Shown: one piece after another, positions 37,489-48,570 of the stretch
Numbering within the stretch: position 1 is the first letter of the stretch
How the letters are laid out: each line of letters starts with the position of its first letter
Source: [Phialemoniopsis] sp. UDSM-2020
Taxonomy: Eukaryota > Ascomycota > Sordariomycetes > Thyridiales > Thyridiaceae
Direction of reading: 5' to 3'
Assembly (NCBI GenBank): GCA_018873225.1
Contig: JAEILZ010000002.1
Span: 5,890,001 to 5,954,000, forward strand
DNA: 64,000 nt
Translations under genes and position numbers: made by a program
Notes under the pieces: model-generated
Database searches by the model: none
Seen by the model: the letters and a program-made list of their open reading frames with translations, nothing else
Told to the model about the DNA's origin: nothing

Positions 37489-38772
37489 ATGCCTACCGCA
37501 GCACGAAAGCTTAATGTACTGGTAGTTGGAGCTGGGCTTGGAGGACTCGCAGCAGGCCTCGCGCTGCAGACCGACGGCCACCAAGTTCGCATCATCGATG
37601 CCACGGCCGAATTTGCCGAGGCGGGCGCGGGCATTCGCATGCCACCCAATTCAATGCGCCTCCTCCTGCGATGGGGTGTCGACTTCAAGAGCATGAAGAA
37701 GTCAATCGCCTCCAGATACCAGTTTATGCGCTGGCAAGATGGTTCCACCATGGTCAAGCTGCCATTTGACGACGATTTCGTCGAGACACACGGTGCTCCG
37801 TACTACCTGGTCCACCGTGCCGATCTACACGAGGCTCTCCTGACCGCCGCTCGCAAAGCCGGTGTCGAAATACATAACAACAAGCGGGTTGTTTCGTACG
37901 ACTTCGACGTTCCCTCGGCGACAACACAGGAGGGAGAGACTTATACCGCCGATCTCATCATCGCTGCCGACGGTATCAAGTCTATTGCCCGCCCGCTCCT
38001 GACAGGAAAGCCTGATATTCCTCGGGACACGGGAGACGTCGCCTACCGCATTCTTATATCTGGCGAGAAGATGTTGGCCGACCCGGACTTGGCTTCTCTT
38101 ATTACCGACCCCTGTTCGTCGTCCTGGTGTGGTCCTAACGCGCACTTCGTGGGCTACCCGGTCCGCAATGGTGAGCTCTACAATGTCGTCGTCTGCTGCA
38201 CATCTCAGAACGAGACGACGGATCAGACGTGGGTCATCAAGGGGGACAATCGCGAACTCTGCGAGCGCTTCGCCACCTGGGAGCCGCGTATCCGCAAATT
38301 GTGCGCGTTGACGGGCGAGTTCATGAAGTGGAGACTCTGCGATCTGCCCGACCTCACTCGCTGGACGCATCCTTCCGGAAAAGCCGTCCTCCTTGGCGAC
38401 TCTTGCCACCCTATGCTTCCTTATCTTGCACAGGGTGCGGCGCAGGCGTTTGAGGACGCTGCGGCTCTCCGTCAGTGCCTTGCACTTGATGTACCCATCA
38501 AGGATGCCCTTCAGCGCTATGAGAAGATTCGTCTTCCGAGGGCCAGTCGGGTTCAGGCCAAGACCCGGGAACATCAGTATATCCTTCACATCGAAGACGG
38601 CCAAGAGCAACAACAGCGCGATGTCGAGATCAAGCTGAACGAGGAGCAGAACCCTGTGTTCTGGGGTTTTGAAGAGAGACGGAACTGGCTCTTTGGCCAC
38701 GATGCGGAGGTCCTGGATTCACCCGGGTCGAACTGGAAGATGGGGTCGCAGAGGGGTGTACCTGTCGTCTGA
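37489..38772 (+). CDS. FAD-dependent monooxygenase (salicylate / 3-hydroxybenzoate hydroxylase type)
   Basis: A single-exon gene of 427 residues with an ATG in a good context (AAAATGCC). GAGLGG (residues 14-19) is the FAD-binding fold, IIAADGIKS the DG motif, and LLGDSCHPMLPYLAQGAAQAFEDA the GD motif with the ribityl-binding helix; all hallmark residues are intact. Its length and motifs fit group A aromatic hydroxylases acting on salicylate-like or hydroxybenzoate-like substrates with NAD(P)H. It is followed on the same strand by an MFS permease and then a converging Zn2Cys6 regulator, a usual grouping for aromatic-acid catabolism. The substrate is inferred only at class level. A broken 5' copy lies at 34265. 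Confidence 0.93.
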   Translation: MPTAARKLNVLVVGAGLGGLAAGLALQTDGHQVRIIDATAEFAEAGAGIRMPPNSMRLLLRWGVDFKSMKKSIASRYQFMRWQDGSTMVKLPFDDDFVETHGAPYYLVHRADLHEALLTAARKAGVEIHNNKRVVSYDFDVPSATTQEGETYTADLIIAADGIKSIARPLLTGKPDIPRDTGDVAYRILISGEKMLADPDLASLITDPCSSSWCGPNAHFVGYPVRNGELYNVVVCCTSQNETTDQTWVIKGDNRELCERFATWEPRIRKLCALTGEFMKWRLCDLPDLTRWTHPSGKAVLLGDSCHPMLPYLAQGAAQAFEDAAALRQCLALDVPIKDALQRYEKIRLPRASRVQAKTREHQYILHIEDGQEQQQRDVEIKLNEEQNPVFWGFEERRNWLFGHDAEVLDSPGSNWKMGSQRGVPVV

Positions 38773-39690
38773 GCTTCGATAGGTGGAAAGTGCGATCAAG
38801 TTTGGAATCCTGTTATTGTATTGTCGCATAGATGCTACCTCTTCATAGTGAGTTTGACCTTGTAACTTTCTAGCAATGAGGTATTGCCTGCCATGTTTCA
38901 GAGATATCGCTTCTTACAAGGGGGCTGAGAATTCAGTTTCATTTGCCTTCCAGCTGTGTCTGGTAATAGAATCGAGAACTCTCAAGACCATGACTAAATT
39001 GATGCCATGTGTGACCAGGTCGCCTTGTCTGCGTGTCCAATCTTTGTGAGGACGTTATCTCTAGTGGCAATCACCATTTCGATTATTGACTATTGGCAGG
39101 CAACTTTGACGGGATGGCTGAGTCCCGATCCGGAGTGAGGTTTCCGCGCTATCTCAGCTTCATAGACCCACCATTTGCACATTGATTTCCCCAACAACAT
39201 GGACAATGGTTCTTACAATGATAAGCTAGTCTTGTCGTTTTCAGTATTCCAATCGATGCCAAGAAGCTTCCCCGCGTTGCTCGGCCCGGTCTAGGACGCT
39301 TTGATTAGCTTAGAAGCCGCGGTGTTGAGCCAGCTCCTTATCGGTGGGTTTCCGGAGCCATGATTCCCATCCTTGTCCCCGCACGCGAGTCAAGACTCCA
39401 TAGATAGAGCTAAGGGGAGACCCCAGGCTAAATCCCCGCAAGCATGGTGGGAGGGGAGACCTCTACGTCTGAGCTGTGACCAGTCATAGATCAATTCGTT
39501 TTCATGAGGAAAGGGGGACAGTGTACGCACTCGTCTATATCATGTATGCTGTGGACCTGCCAAATTTCCTGAGTTCAGAGTTCTTCATCTTCCTGGTTCT
39601 CGCACGAACACACAACCACAGATCAGTTGAGACATTTAAGTTACCAAGCCTTTTCTTATTTGGGCTTCTTTTCATTCAAAGTCGGACATT
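38773..39690. other. Intergenic, 918 bp
   Basis: 3' flank of the monooxygenase and promoter of the MFS permease. No gene seen. Confidence 0.5.
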
Positions 39691-41368
39691 ATGTCGGCTG
39701 AACTGAGACCCCGTCACCCTTCGCGGGAGCCATCGGAGCTGGAGAAGCAGGATGCTGTTCTTCAACCTCAAGTGTCTGCTTCGGTCGTTGACGGCGAGGC
39801 CACGGACCTCGTCGAGGCAAAGAAGATCATACGCAAGGTCGACTGGCACGTCCTGCCGCTTCTGATGTTTCTTTACATGATGACATTTCTCGACCGTGTC
39901 AACTTGGGCAACGCTCGTCTTTGGGGTATGGAGAAGGATCTACACATGACAGGCTACGACTACAATATTGCCGTGCTAAGTGAGTACAACCAATCCCTCC
40001 TCGCCGTTGTCATTCGCCTTCGTACTAATTCGAGACCCCGACACAGTCTTCTATGTTCCGTACGTCCTGTTGGAGATTCCTTCCCAGATGCTGTTTCAAC
40101 GCATGCAACCTCGCAAGTTCATTGCTATGATTATGATGGGCTGGGGTCGTAAGTCATTGCTTCACCTGTACCTCGTGAAATTCTGAGCTAACCACAACCA
40201 TTGGATATCAGTCTCCATCACCTTCAGTGGGTTCTGCAACAACACCTCCAGTTTCGTCGTCACCCGTGTCCTCCTCGGCGTTTTCGAAGCTGGCATGTTC
40301 CCGGCCCAGGCCTTTCTAATTGCCGAATGGTACCGCCGACACGAGTTGATGAGCCGCATGACCATCTTCTTCGTCTCCAATGATGTTGCTGGAACCATAT
40401 CGGGGCTTCTCGGCGCCGGCCTCGGCTCGCTCAACGGCACAGCTGGATACTCAGGTTGGCGCTGGATTATGTTCATTGAAGGCGCCATGACCGTCTTCAG
40501 CGCGATCCTCGCCTGGTTCTTTGTCGTACCTTTCCCCGAAGACAGCACTTTCCTCGAACCGGAGGAGAAGGAGTGGTATTTACGCCGCCTCCAGACTGAC
40601 AGTGGCGCTGGTGCAAAGCGAGTCAAGCTGACTTGGACCAACTCCTTCCACGGTCTCAAGGACTGGAAAGTCTGGACTGCCGGTATCCTGTATCTCGCGT
40701 CTACTACTACCGCCTACGCCATCTCAGTCTTCCAGCCGACCATCCTCAACACCTTTGGCTGGGACTCGATGAAGGCGAATTTGCTCAGCGCACCGCCGCG
40801 TATCGCCTCGGGCATTGTGTCTGTTAGCGCCGGTTTCCTTTCCGACAAGCTGCAGCGCCGTGGCATCTTTTGCTTGATCGGTTTTGCAATCAGCTCTACC
40901 GGTCTCATGATGGTCGCCTTCCTGCACGGTAGCGTGCGTTACGCGGGTATATATCTTGCGGCCTGTGGAACATACATCGTCCAACCACTCACCATCGCCT
41001 GGTGGTATGTTTATCTCCCCATGCGCCCACTTGAAATTGTAGTACTGACGAGCTACAGCTGCAACCAAGTCTCAAGCTCGCACAAGCGCGCCATCATCAC
41101 CGCGTTCGCCGGAATGATCGGCCAGCTCGGCGGTATCATCTCCGCTGTGGTCTACCCATCCAAGGACGGCCCGCAGTACGTTCCCGGTACCATGACCTGC
41201 GTTGGCTTGCAAGGTCTTGGCGTGCTGGCCGCTTGCAACATGTGGTTCTGGGTTGTCTACGAGAACAAGGCTCGCGCCGCTGGCAAGCGCGATCACCTCC
41301 GCCAGCTTCCTGAAGAGGAACAGCGTGAGCTCGGCGAGAAGCACCCTGACTTTAGATACACTCCCTAG
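39691..41368 (+). CDS. MFS permease, allantoate/nicotinate (Dal5/Tna1, ACS) type
   Basis: Exons are 39691-39979, 40047-40148, 40212-41004 and 41059-41368, giving 497 residues. The N-terminus is hydrophilic and followed by VDWHVLPLLMFLYMMTFLDRVNLGNARLWG in helix 1, diagnostic of the anion:cation symporter branch. Further marks are PYVLLEIPSQM, GVFEAGMFPAQAFLIAEWYRRHE and a C-terminal YENKARAAGKRDH. The last intron is 54 nt and in frame, so retention would insert 18 residues (WYVYLP...) without a stop. The permease probably imports a carboxylate such as the substrate of the adjacent monooxygenase; that pairing is inferred from position. Confidence 0.92.
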
Positions 41369-41679
41369 AATGGAGCAATAACTTCAGCCTCGCGAGGTTA
41401 TGGATAGGGGTGGATCTGGGCGTGGAGGAACTTGGGGATTAGTTAGTCTTCGGAGAGTGAGCGACAGACAGTGGCTCAAATCTTTGCTTCCTGCTTTGGT
41501 GGCCGATCTGATGAAAGAGATAGCTAGATCCCTCACAAGACATGGGCTGTCCCAATGCTACTAAAACTTCCCTTCCGCATGAAAATAGACCGCGGCATGT
41601 GATCAAGAACAGATTGCGGTTTGCAACTCAGCCGTTTTTTCGGCAGTACTCGCTCTGAATTGTTGATAAGTCACAGGTT
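41369..41679. other. Convergent 3' flanks, 311 bp
   Basis: Between the MFS permease and the converging regulator. No feature recognised. Confidence 0.5.
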
Positions 41680-44485
41680 TCAAGACCCTCCCAACATATT
41701 TAAATCCATCTGTGGACCAAGAAACATGTTCATCCACTCCATATCCGACGTCTGCTGCGTGCCCAAGCCGTCAACCACGGATGCCCAATCCATTCCAACG
41801 CCTCCCTCGATCGTGTTGCCAATTGGCATCATCGCGTGAGACCAAAACATGTCTCCAGTATCACTTTGCGGCTGTGGCAAGTCAGCCATCGCAACATTGT
41901 TCCCTTCTGGGTAGGTAGTGGATGAGGTCAGGCCCGCACCCGCGCCGACATCGTTGACACTCTCCCGGCCGGCGGTATTTGCGACCAGCCCGTTACCGGT
42001 AGGCATGGCCTGGTTAGGTCTGTTATGGTGCACGACGTACTCGGCGAAGCCACCCATGAGCTTAGCAAACCTTTCCATTGTTCTGCTCTTCTGCGTTGTG
42101 TAGACGACTTCGCGTAGGCGGCCAACAAGATTCTCCAGCGCGTCACTTGTGCCAGAATCTTGTGTTGTCGGAGAGCGCCGCAGCATAGCAACGCTGAGCA
42201 GCATTCCAGACCAGTAGCTGTAGAAGATATCGAGCCCGGTGTTGCCGTTGACTAGCTCAAACTCGTGGAGCAGAAGAATCGTCAATGCTAGTTGACCAGC
42301 ATGACTGATGCAGCTGTCCGCTAACGAAGATGATAGTACTGTACTGCCACCAGCGGTTGCCGTCGCGGCGGCGGCATTATTGTAGGCATTTGTTGTGGCG
42401 TTCAGCGTGGCGTCAGGCCCCATTGGCAATGATGTAGTAAGTTGCTGGAGTAGGAAGCGTCTCGTAATCACATCCGCGACGTAATGATACTGTAGTTTGA
42501 GAACAAGAGCCGCACGGAGACGTGACCTGCTCTGCCACCCGAGCAGGACTTTCAATTGGTCGAAAACCATCCCGGTGCCTGGATCCGTTACGTCTAGGAC
42601 AGGAATACCGGTTTTCACAAATGGCACATTGAGCCATTGGTGTCGCGCCTTCTCCTCCTGCCACAGATTGAGTTCGTCAAGGGTCGATTGAGCCGCCTGC
42701 TCTTGGGCGGGATCTGGATCAAGTCCCGTGCGATACGTAGCTCGAGTGCGAGACAATATGCGATAGAGCTGTAGGGTAAGACCCATCAAAGTCGCGTCGT
42801 TTCCCCCGTCCCCATCTAGTAAGCCTTCTTGAGGAGGAATAACCTGAACGTCAGAGTCGCTAAGCCCGCTTGGGCGATCAAGGCTGTTCGCAAGGAATTG
42901 CTCGAAGCCATATAGAGTGCAAAAGACACGCTTCCTCGTCTCTCGCTCCACCGCCTTGAATGAACTGTGCGCGTCTTCACGGTGCAGACCTAGGGCGAAT
43001 GCGATCCTGGCAGCTGTTCCCACAATATTCCATGTCGCGTTGCGCTCCATGTTGGCATGTAGATAGAGAGCCAGCAGCATCAACGCTCGCAGATTATTGA
43101 GTGAGCTTCTGCAGATCAAGTGCGGAAGCAAGGACCTGGCGACCGCTACATGATGACGCCGGAGAGCGCTGTGACCGTAGCTTGTTCCCGATATCGCCGC
43201 GTCATCTCGGCTGCCGAAGGCAATCATCATGTGTAGGCATCCAAGCCAACCAAAGTCAACATCGCCAGCATTCGGCGCGTTGCCCGCCTGAGCTGCCATA
43301 CGCAACTGTCGGAAGTGTATCTCGTACTCATCTTCAAAGGTGGCGCGGTGGAACAAGGGGTAGTCCGCGTGGACATGTTGAAAGTACGACTGCACGCACT
43401 CGTCTAAAATGCTGCGGGGAGGGAACGCCAGCCAGTATTCTTCCTTGCCGGCATATAGCTTGCCAGAGAGAGTGCTCAGAGCTCCTGATACGGTACTGCC
43501 CGGGGATGTGGTCTCTGGTTGACCACCAGGGCTTGTGTGGGGTAGATTAGACTCTTCAGCAAGTGGAGGATTGGCCTCTTGCTCGCCGGATTCCATTGCC
43601 TGGGCCCCATCGTCTTCGGTGAATTTTGACGTAGAGGAACCCACGGTTACCTCCAGACCATTTTGCTTTTCCCGTGAGACAAGCACTCTTCGAAGCTGGC
43701 CAAGGAACTGAAGACCACCGAACGGACCGATGTAATGTTCTTTTCCAGAAGCGTCCCGGACCAGACAAGATGACTCCGGGGCTGTTGTTGGAGAGAAACT
43801 AGCCGAGATCGTCGCCCTTTCGGGTCGCTCGCTGATTTGTCCTGCGCTGTACTTACGAACCACCGGCGCCGTATATCCATCACCAGTCCCCTTCCACAAC
43901 GGAAGTGAGGCGCGGCGGGCTTTTTCATCACTTGCGGAACTTGCTTCGCTTGATTGAGCCAGATCCGGCATCAGAAAGCCTTTTCTCTCCGCGAGCTGCA
44001 TCAAATCGGCGACGGTTTCGGTGGACTCATTCGGAAAGGCTCCTTGTACGATTGCCTCGAGACAACGGAACCTGGGACTCGAGTTAGTATAGACACCTTC
44101 AATCAAGGGAACCGCTGTTTACCGATCACTGAGGTCATCGACGTTGCCGTAGAAGCGGATCTTTCGTGGCAGGGTATAGGTACACGCGATATCTTGAGCA
44201 AAACAATTCGCACACTGGCCTTGATTTCCCGACGGGACACATTTACAACGTTTCTAACCCACCATCGAAGGTCAGTCCGTGACACGTAAAATTCAATGAT
44301 ATGGATAGTACGAATGAAGCTGCCCATGGGCTCTTGTCACATAGGGAATTGGGGCTGTCTCTCACCTTTCGACAGAGATCACAGCTTTGCACGCCGCGCT
44401 TCCTGTTCTCCACGGGGATACGTCGCGCTCGACGTCTCGCTTCTGCAGCCGCCCCACTCGAGGCCGACCTGGTTGAGCCAGACAT
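41680..44485 (-). CDS. Zn2Cys6 transcription factor with fungal-specific regulatory domain
   Basis: Exons in transcript order are 44485-44366, 44253-44123 and 44071-41680, giving 880 residues. The zinc cluster is split by intron 1: CDLCRK ends exon 1 and KRCKC begins exon 2, followed by CANC and a last Cys in DIAC, which is exactly C-x2-C-x6-C-x8-C-x2-C-x6-C. The large third exon carries the fungal regulatory domain, with LDECVQSYFQHVHADYPLFH near its start and a run of helices (ARIAFALGLHREDA). The C-terminus is Gly/Asn/Met-rich and probably an activation region. It converges on the MFS permease and is a likely regulator of the monooxygenase-permease pair. Confidence 0.92.
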
Positions 44486-45100
44486 CGGAGTGTGCTCCGT
44501 CCTCGCTGTCTGATTCTGATGGGTGTTTCCAGGGATGCTAGGGCCTCTTAGAGCGGCAAGTGTGCAGCCGAGCCGGCATGCAGGTAGGAGAGCTGACAGT
44601 ACTCCGGTCGAACTTTACAAGCCCCACAAGGACTGGACACATCCAACTAAGGCAGGACAGTCGTTTGTGATGGAGGACCGGAAAGGGGTTCGGGCCAGGT
44701 TCGAGAAGCAGCGGACAACTGTTGTCATCTGGATTTGCTAGTCGCAAAAGGAAGCTCGTACAAAACAAGACCGGATTGCTGTTTCCTAATCGTACATGGG
44801 GCGAATGGATCGCCTATTTGTTCTCGCCCTCCAGACCAGGACCCGAGGTGGTTAAGGCAGCTGGATACGAGTGTGGTTGAGGGGTTGCTATCTTGCTATC
44901 AGGTGTTCCAGTTAGCGCAAAACTGATCGTCATACTGGCTGTTAGCGCCGGAGTCATGATTCCTCCTGGATATCACTACTCCAGACGCTATTGACTAGCC
45001 TTGATCAGGGGCAGGGTTGAGATAGCCCTTTCACTTATCATTACGTTCACGTTCTTCAACTCTCACGAAAACCTCTTCAGATAAGGTGGAATTGATCAAT
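44486..45100. other. Intergenic, 615 bp
   Basis: Promoter of the 880-residue regulator and 3' flank of the dioxygenase. No gene seen. Confidence 0.5.
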
Positions 45101-46223
45101 TCATACAGCGCCATCAGAGCTGCTATATGGCACGACTCCCGCAAGCTTCAACAGTTTGTCTGTCATCACAGGCTTCTCTAGCGGCTCTTCCCGGTCCCTC
45201 GGATCGCGCGTGCCGTCCTCTAGATACGTAGCATTACTCCTAGCCACAATATGCTGGTGCGGCCAGTGGGTCGTGCCACCGTAGCTCTCAAACACCCTTC
45301 TCTTGAGGGCTAATTGATCAGCCGTCGCCAGTCGCGCTGGCGTGTACGTCGCATATATCGCCGTCCTAATTGTCTTGCCGTTCGCAGTGGGATCAGAACC
45401 ATAATGGATGGTGCGGCTGTCCCATAGGATCAAGTCTCCGACGTCGGCACAGACTTTGTGGGGCTTGAGGCCCCGTGCCTCGAACCAGGCTAGCTCTTCA
45501 GGCTTGAAGAGATAGATATCCTTTACGGGCTCCTGATAAGACGTATCCTGGCACACTTCGGAGAAGAACTTGTCATTGAGGAGATGTGATTTCGGGTAGA
45601 CCACCAGCCCGCCATCTTCCGGCCCTGAGGATGACAAGCTGATGATGCCTTGAACGCAGTGGACTCCGCGCTTGACCGGGCTCTGGTCTATGTGCTCCCA
45701 CGGCTTTCTCGACTGAAGATCAGGGCGGCTGGGAAAGGTAATGTTGAGACTGTCGAAGCTCACGAGGAGTTCATCTGTTCCCCACAGGCGTTCGAATGCC
45801 TGCAATACCCCATCTTCAAGGCGTGCGTCCCACATGAACTTCTCGTGAGCCACACAGTAACCCCCATAAGTGCGGATCTTGTTGGCCTTGGGCAGATTCT
45901 CTTCGACCCACGTAGCTGGGTTGTTGAAGTCCAAGTCGCTACTGAAAGACTTGAGCCATGCGTACGCACTCTCTTGGTAGCTGACGGCCCGATCACGAGG
46001 GATGATACCCTTGACCACCGCGAAGCCGTTCTTGTTCAGCTCGTCCCTGAAGTCACCATAGTCATCTCTAAGCTTTTGTTAATATGGGAGGGACGCCTAT
46101 ATCGACGCCAGACAACTTTCCTTACCTTGTGAGAATAGATATGGGCCAGGTCAGTCTTTGGAACTTCGAATTTGGTGTACGTGAGGACGTCTCGCCCTCC
46201 GGAATCAGAGCACCAGGAGCCAT
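45101..46223 (-). CDS. Phytanoyl-CoA dioxygenase (PhyH)-like non-heme iron oxygenase
   Basis: Exons in transcript order are 46223-46126 and 46067-45101, giving 354 residues. The fold is indicated by NKNGFAVVKGIIP at the start and the iron ligands H158-x-D160 (WEHIDQSPV) and H254 (TIHYGSD), with an Arg (about 267, KTIRTAIYATY) for the 2-oxoglutarate carboxylate. The set of ligands is complete, so it should be an active Fe(II)/2-oxoglutarate enzyme. Fungal relatives act on diverse small molecules, and the substrate is unknown. It lies 253 bp downstream of a regulator gene on the same strand, and its promoter carries the CCGTCGCTT word found before the regulator and sugar transporter. Confidence 0.9.
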
Positions 46224-46353
46224 GATTGGTTCAAAAAGTTGAATGTCAAGGTGTCTCTAACGAGGTCGGGTGATCTGATCTTGAGCAAGCAAGTATACAA
46301 CTGAAGGTTTCATCGTTATTTGCCAAGTTCGTAGCAAGGTGCAGCGCTTGTGA

Positions 46354-46359
46354 TATATA
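46354..46359 (-). promoter_or_regulatory. Probable TATA box of the dioxygenase gene
   Basis: TATATA about 130 bp before the dioxygenase start codon and 10 bp on the gene side of a CCGTCGCTTGT word. Confidence 0.5.
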
Positions 46360-46368
46360 GGAAATAGG

Positions 46369-46444
46369 CCGTCGCTTGTGGCAAATGCCGTCGCGTAGCA
46401 AGTGGGTTGTCCAGTAATCTGGAACGCAAAATATCCCGTCGCTT
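46369..46444. promoter_or_regulatory. CCGTCGCTT words in dioxygenase promoter
   Basis: CCGTCGCTTGT lies at 46369-46379 and CCGTCGCTT at 46436-46444, with a related CCGTCGCGT at 46388-46396 between them. The same 9-mer stands before the regulator and transporter genes of this block. It contains a CCG triplet of the kind bound by Zn2Cys6 proteins; binding by the local regulator is inferred. Confidence 0.6.
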
Positions 46445-46476
46445 AACTGACCCCATCTTCCCCTCACTTTAGCATC

Positions 46477-48189
46477 TCACAAGAGCACAAGACCAGGGTA
46501 CCGAGTCCGGGCTAACCATTCCCAGTTGATCACTTCTCCTTGATTCGCCCCTCGCCATACCTCTTCCAAGAGCCTGTGGGCTGCTTTGATGTTTCCGAAC
46601 CCGAGCGTGGCCTCCATCCTGCTCAGCCTGTACTCAACCGCTAATCGACCAGCTTTTGAGTTGCACACCACCCCAGCCATGAAGAGCGGGAAAAGCAGAT
46701 GTGCTTCGGCCTGCGACCCGGGTCGGATGAGAGACATTGTAGACAATATGTTGTCGGAAGCTGTCTTCGCATCAAAGTCATCTGGTTGCCCCGTCTTCTG
46801 AAATAGCCATAGCATTGTTGCCCATTGCAGGGCAATTGCCGCCGCTCGAGTCTCAGCGGTGGATTGCATCGGAGTGCCGTCCTCAATACTCGTAGGTGTC
46901 CAATTCCGCAAGTCCGTCCGGATGGACTTAATCTCAGCATACGTCTCTCCCAAAGACTGTTCCCTGGGGCTATCGTCTTCTCCTTTCAGACCTAGCCTAT
47001 TGACGTGCTGCAGTAACTTGTATACGTCTCCCGCAACGCCATATAGTGGATGTGTTGATATTCGATCATGAGACTGAAACGAACGAGGTTGTACTAGGTC
47101 GTCAAAGGCATCTGGTACTCCCGCACAGGTGATCGAGCCCATGCATGAGATCAGGTTGTGCATGCTAACTAATGTTTGGAAAGGTTCTTGGGCAAAGGAA
47201 AGGGTAGAGTTGCTTATCAATGCCTGAGCACCACGAAGGTGTATCAGCCACCGCTTCGATAGTCCGTCGCATATCTAAAAGCGATCAGTAACTTAACTTC
47301 GCCTCACAACATTCCCCAGATACCATACCTCAGTAATGCAGAGTAGCATGGTAGTCATCAGCGCAGGCAGAACATCCCGGCTGTTCTGAAGTTCCGCCTT
47401 GAGCCCTTGTAGAGCTCGGCTCCGGTGTTCAACAAGGTCTCTGAGGAATGCAGGGTAGACTTTGCCAAGATGCGCAGCGGAGAGCGCAAGAAGGGCATGG
47501 CTCACGGTGGGGTTCTCCAACGCCTTCGGAGTTACCACGCGTAACCATGGGTTCTCACTATCGTCGACCACGACAAGGGATCTTGAGACCGACTGCAGAT
47601 AGTGGTTTAGCAGATAGCGCTCGCCGATGCTCCAATCTTTGAGTGTGTTGGGACCCAGCTCGATAAGGGTACTCAGCGCGAGTGGCGGGTAAAAGGTGGA
47701 CATTGCCGCCTCGTCCTGCCGACTGAACGTGATTGGAAAGTCGTGCAGAGCGGAACTGTCTCCAAGATGGGCGGTCCGCGGATGTTCCCCAAGGTCACCA
47801 TCCTCAATCAAGGCAATCCATTCAGCTGGTGCTTCTTGAAGATACCCCGCCTGAAGCAGAGTCCCGCGCTCATCTGCTAGGGTGCTATGCGGCGAGAGAT
47901 GCTCCTCGGTCGAAAGTCTGCCTCGCTGAAAACCACAAGCCAGTCCCAGTCGGCGACAGTCCCCGCACACAGGTTGTTTCTCATCGCACTTTTTTCTCCT
48001 CTGCCTGCAAGTGGAGCAGCCGCTCGTCGTTCTGGGGTATCGCCGCTTGACTCCAGAGCCAACATCGTGGGTACCCGCTTGTAAGCTGCACGGAAGCGAG
48101 AGTCTGGAGCATCGGCTGCAGGGGGCCTCTTTCGAGCAGATGGTCTTGATCGCCGCACAAGCATGGCAGGAGATCCTTCTGCGGCCCAT
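46477..48189 (-). CDS. Zn2Cys6 transcription factor with two tandem zinc clusters
   Basis: Exons in transcript order are 48189-47329 and 47274-46477, giving 552 residues. Residues 8-34 have C-x2-C-x6-C-x5-C-x2-C-x6-C (CHACAAIKTIC, then CSRC), and residues 58-85 have a second complete cluster (CSTCRQRRKKC, then CGDC). Only the second has the usual basic RQRRKK run; the first has AAIKTI instead. The rest is the fungal regulatory region (YLLNHYLQSVSRSLVV, CDGLSKRWLIHLRGAQALI) typical of the Pro1/UGA3-like class. The start ATG is 32 bp from an AAGCGACGG word, so autoregulation is possible. It is probably the regulator of the flanking dioxygenase and sugar transporter. Confidence 0.92.
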
Positions 48190-48220
48190 GGTTGGTGTCA
48201 AGATGCAAATGTTGTAATCT

Positions 48221-48229
48221 AAGCGACGG
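48221..48229 (-). promoter_or_regulatory. CCGTCGCTT word before the tandem-cluster regulator
   Basis: AAGCGACGG on the plus strand, complement of CCGTCGCTT, 32 bp upstream of the regulator start. It may lie in the 5' leader. Confidence 0.5.
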
Positions 48230-48457
48230 GGAAAACTGGCCACTTATGTGTTAGGTATTTGACCAGCCCGAGGGCGGGGATTCCAGAGCCGAAACGGCCG
48301 GATCTCGTCCGCTCGGTGCCCCGCAGATAACCCCAGGTTAGCCCTGGCTTTTCGCTCTCTTTACCCCTCAAAGGACTAACTTGAAATAACAAGATAATGT
48401 CTTTAGGCCCTTGCGCTAGGCGATCTTACTGATAACCCAGCTTTGATAGGAGAAAAC

Positions 48458-48491
48458 CCCGTCGCTTGTCTGTGCCTGCACAAGCGACGGG
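48458..48491. promoter_or_regulatory. Perfect 12-10-12 inverted repeat with CCGTCGCTT arms
   Basis: CCCGTCGCTTGT (48458-48469) and its exact complement ACAAGCGACGGG (48480-48491) are separated by 10 bp. The element lies in the divergent promoter, 80 bp before the sugar-transporter ATG. It looks like an operator for a dimeric or two-headed zinc-cluster protein. Confidence 0.75.
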
Positions 48492-48570
48492 AAATGCTGT
48501 CGACCTGAAATCAAGTGGAGACAAGAACCTCACGACCCGATACAAATCAGGGTCGATCGCCAGCTTCACA

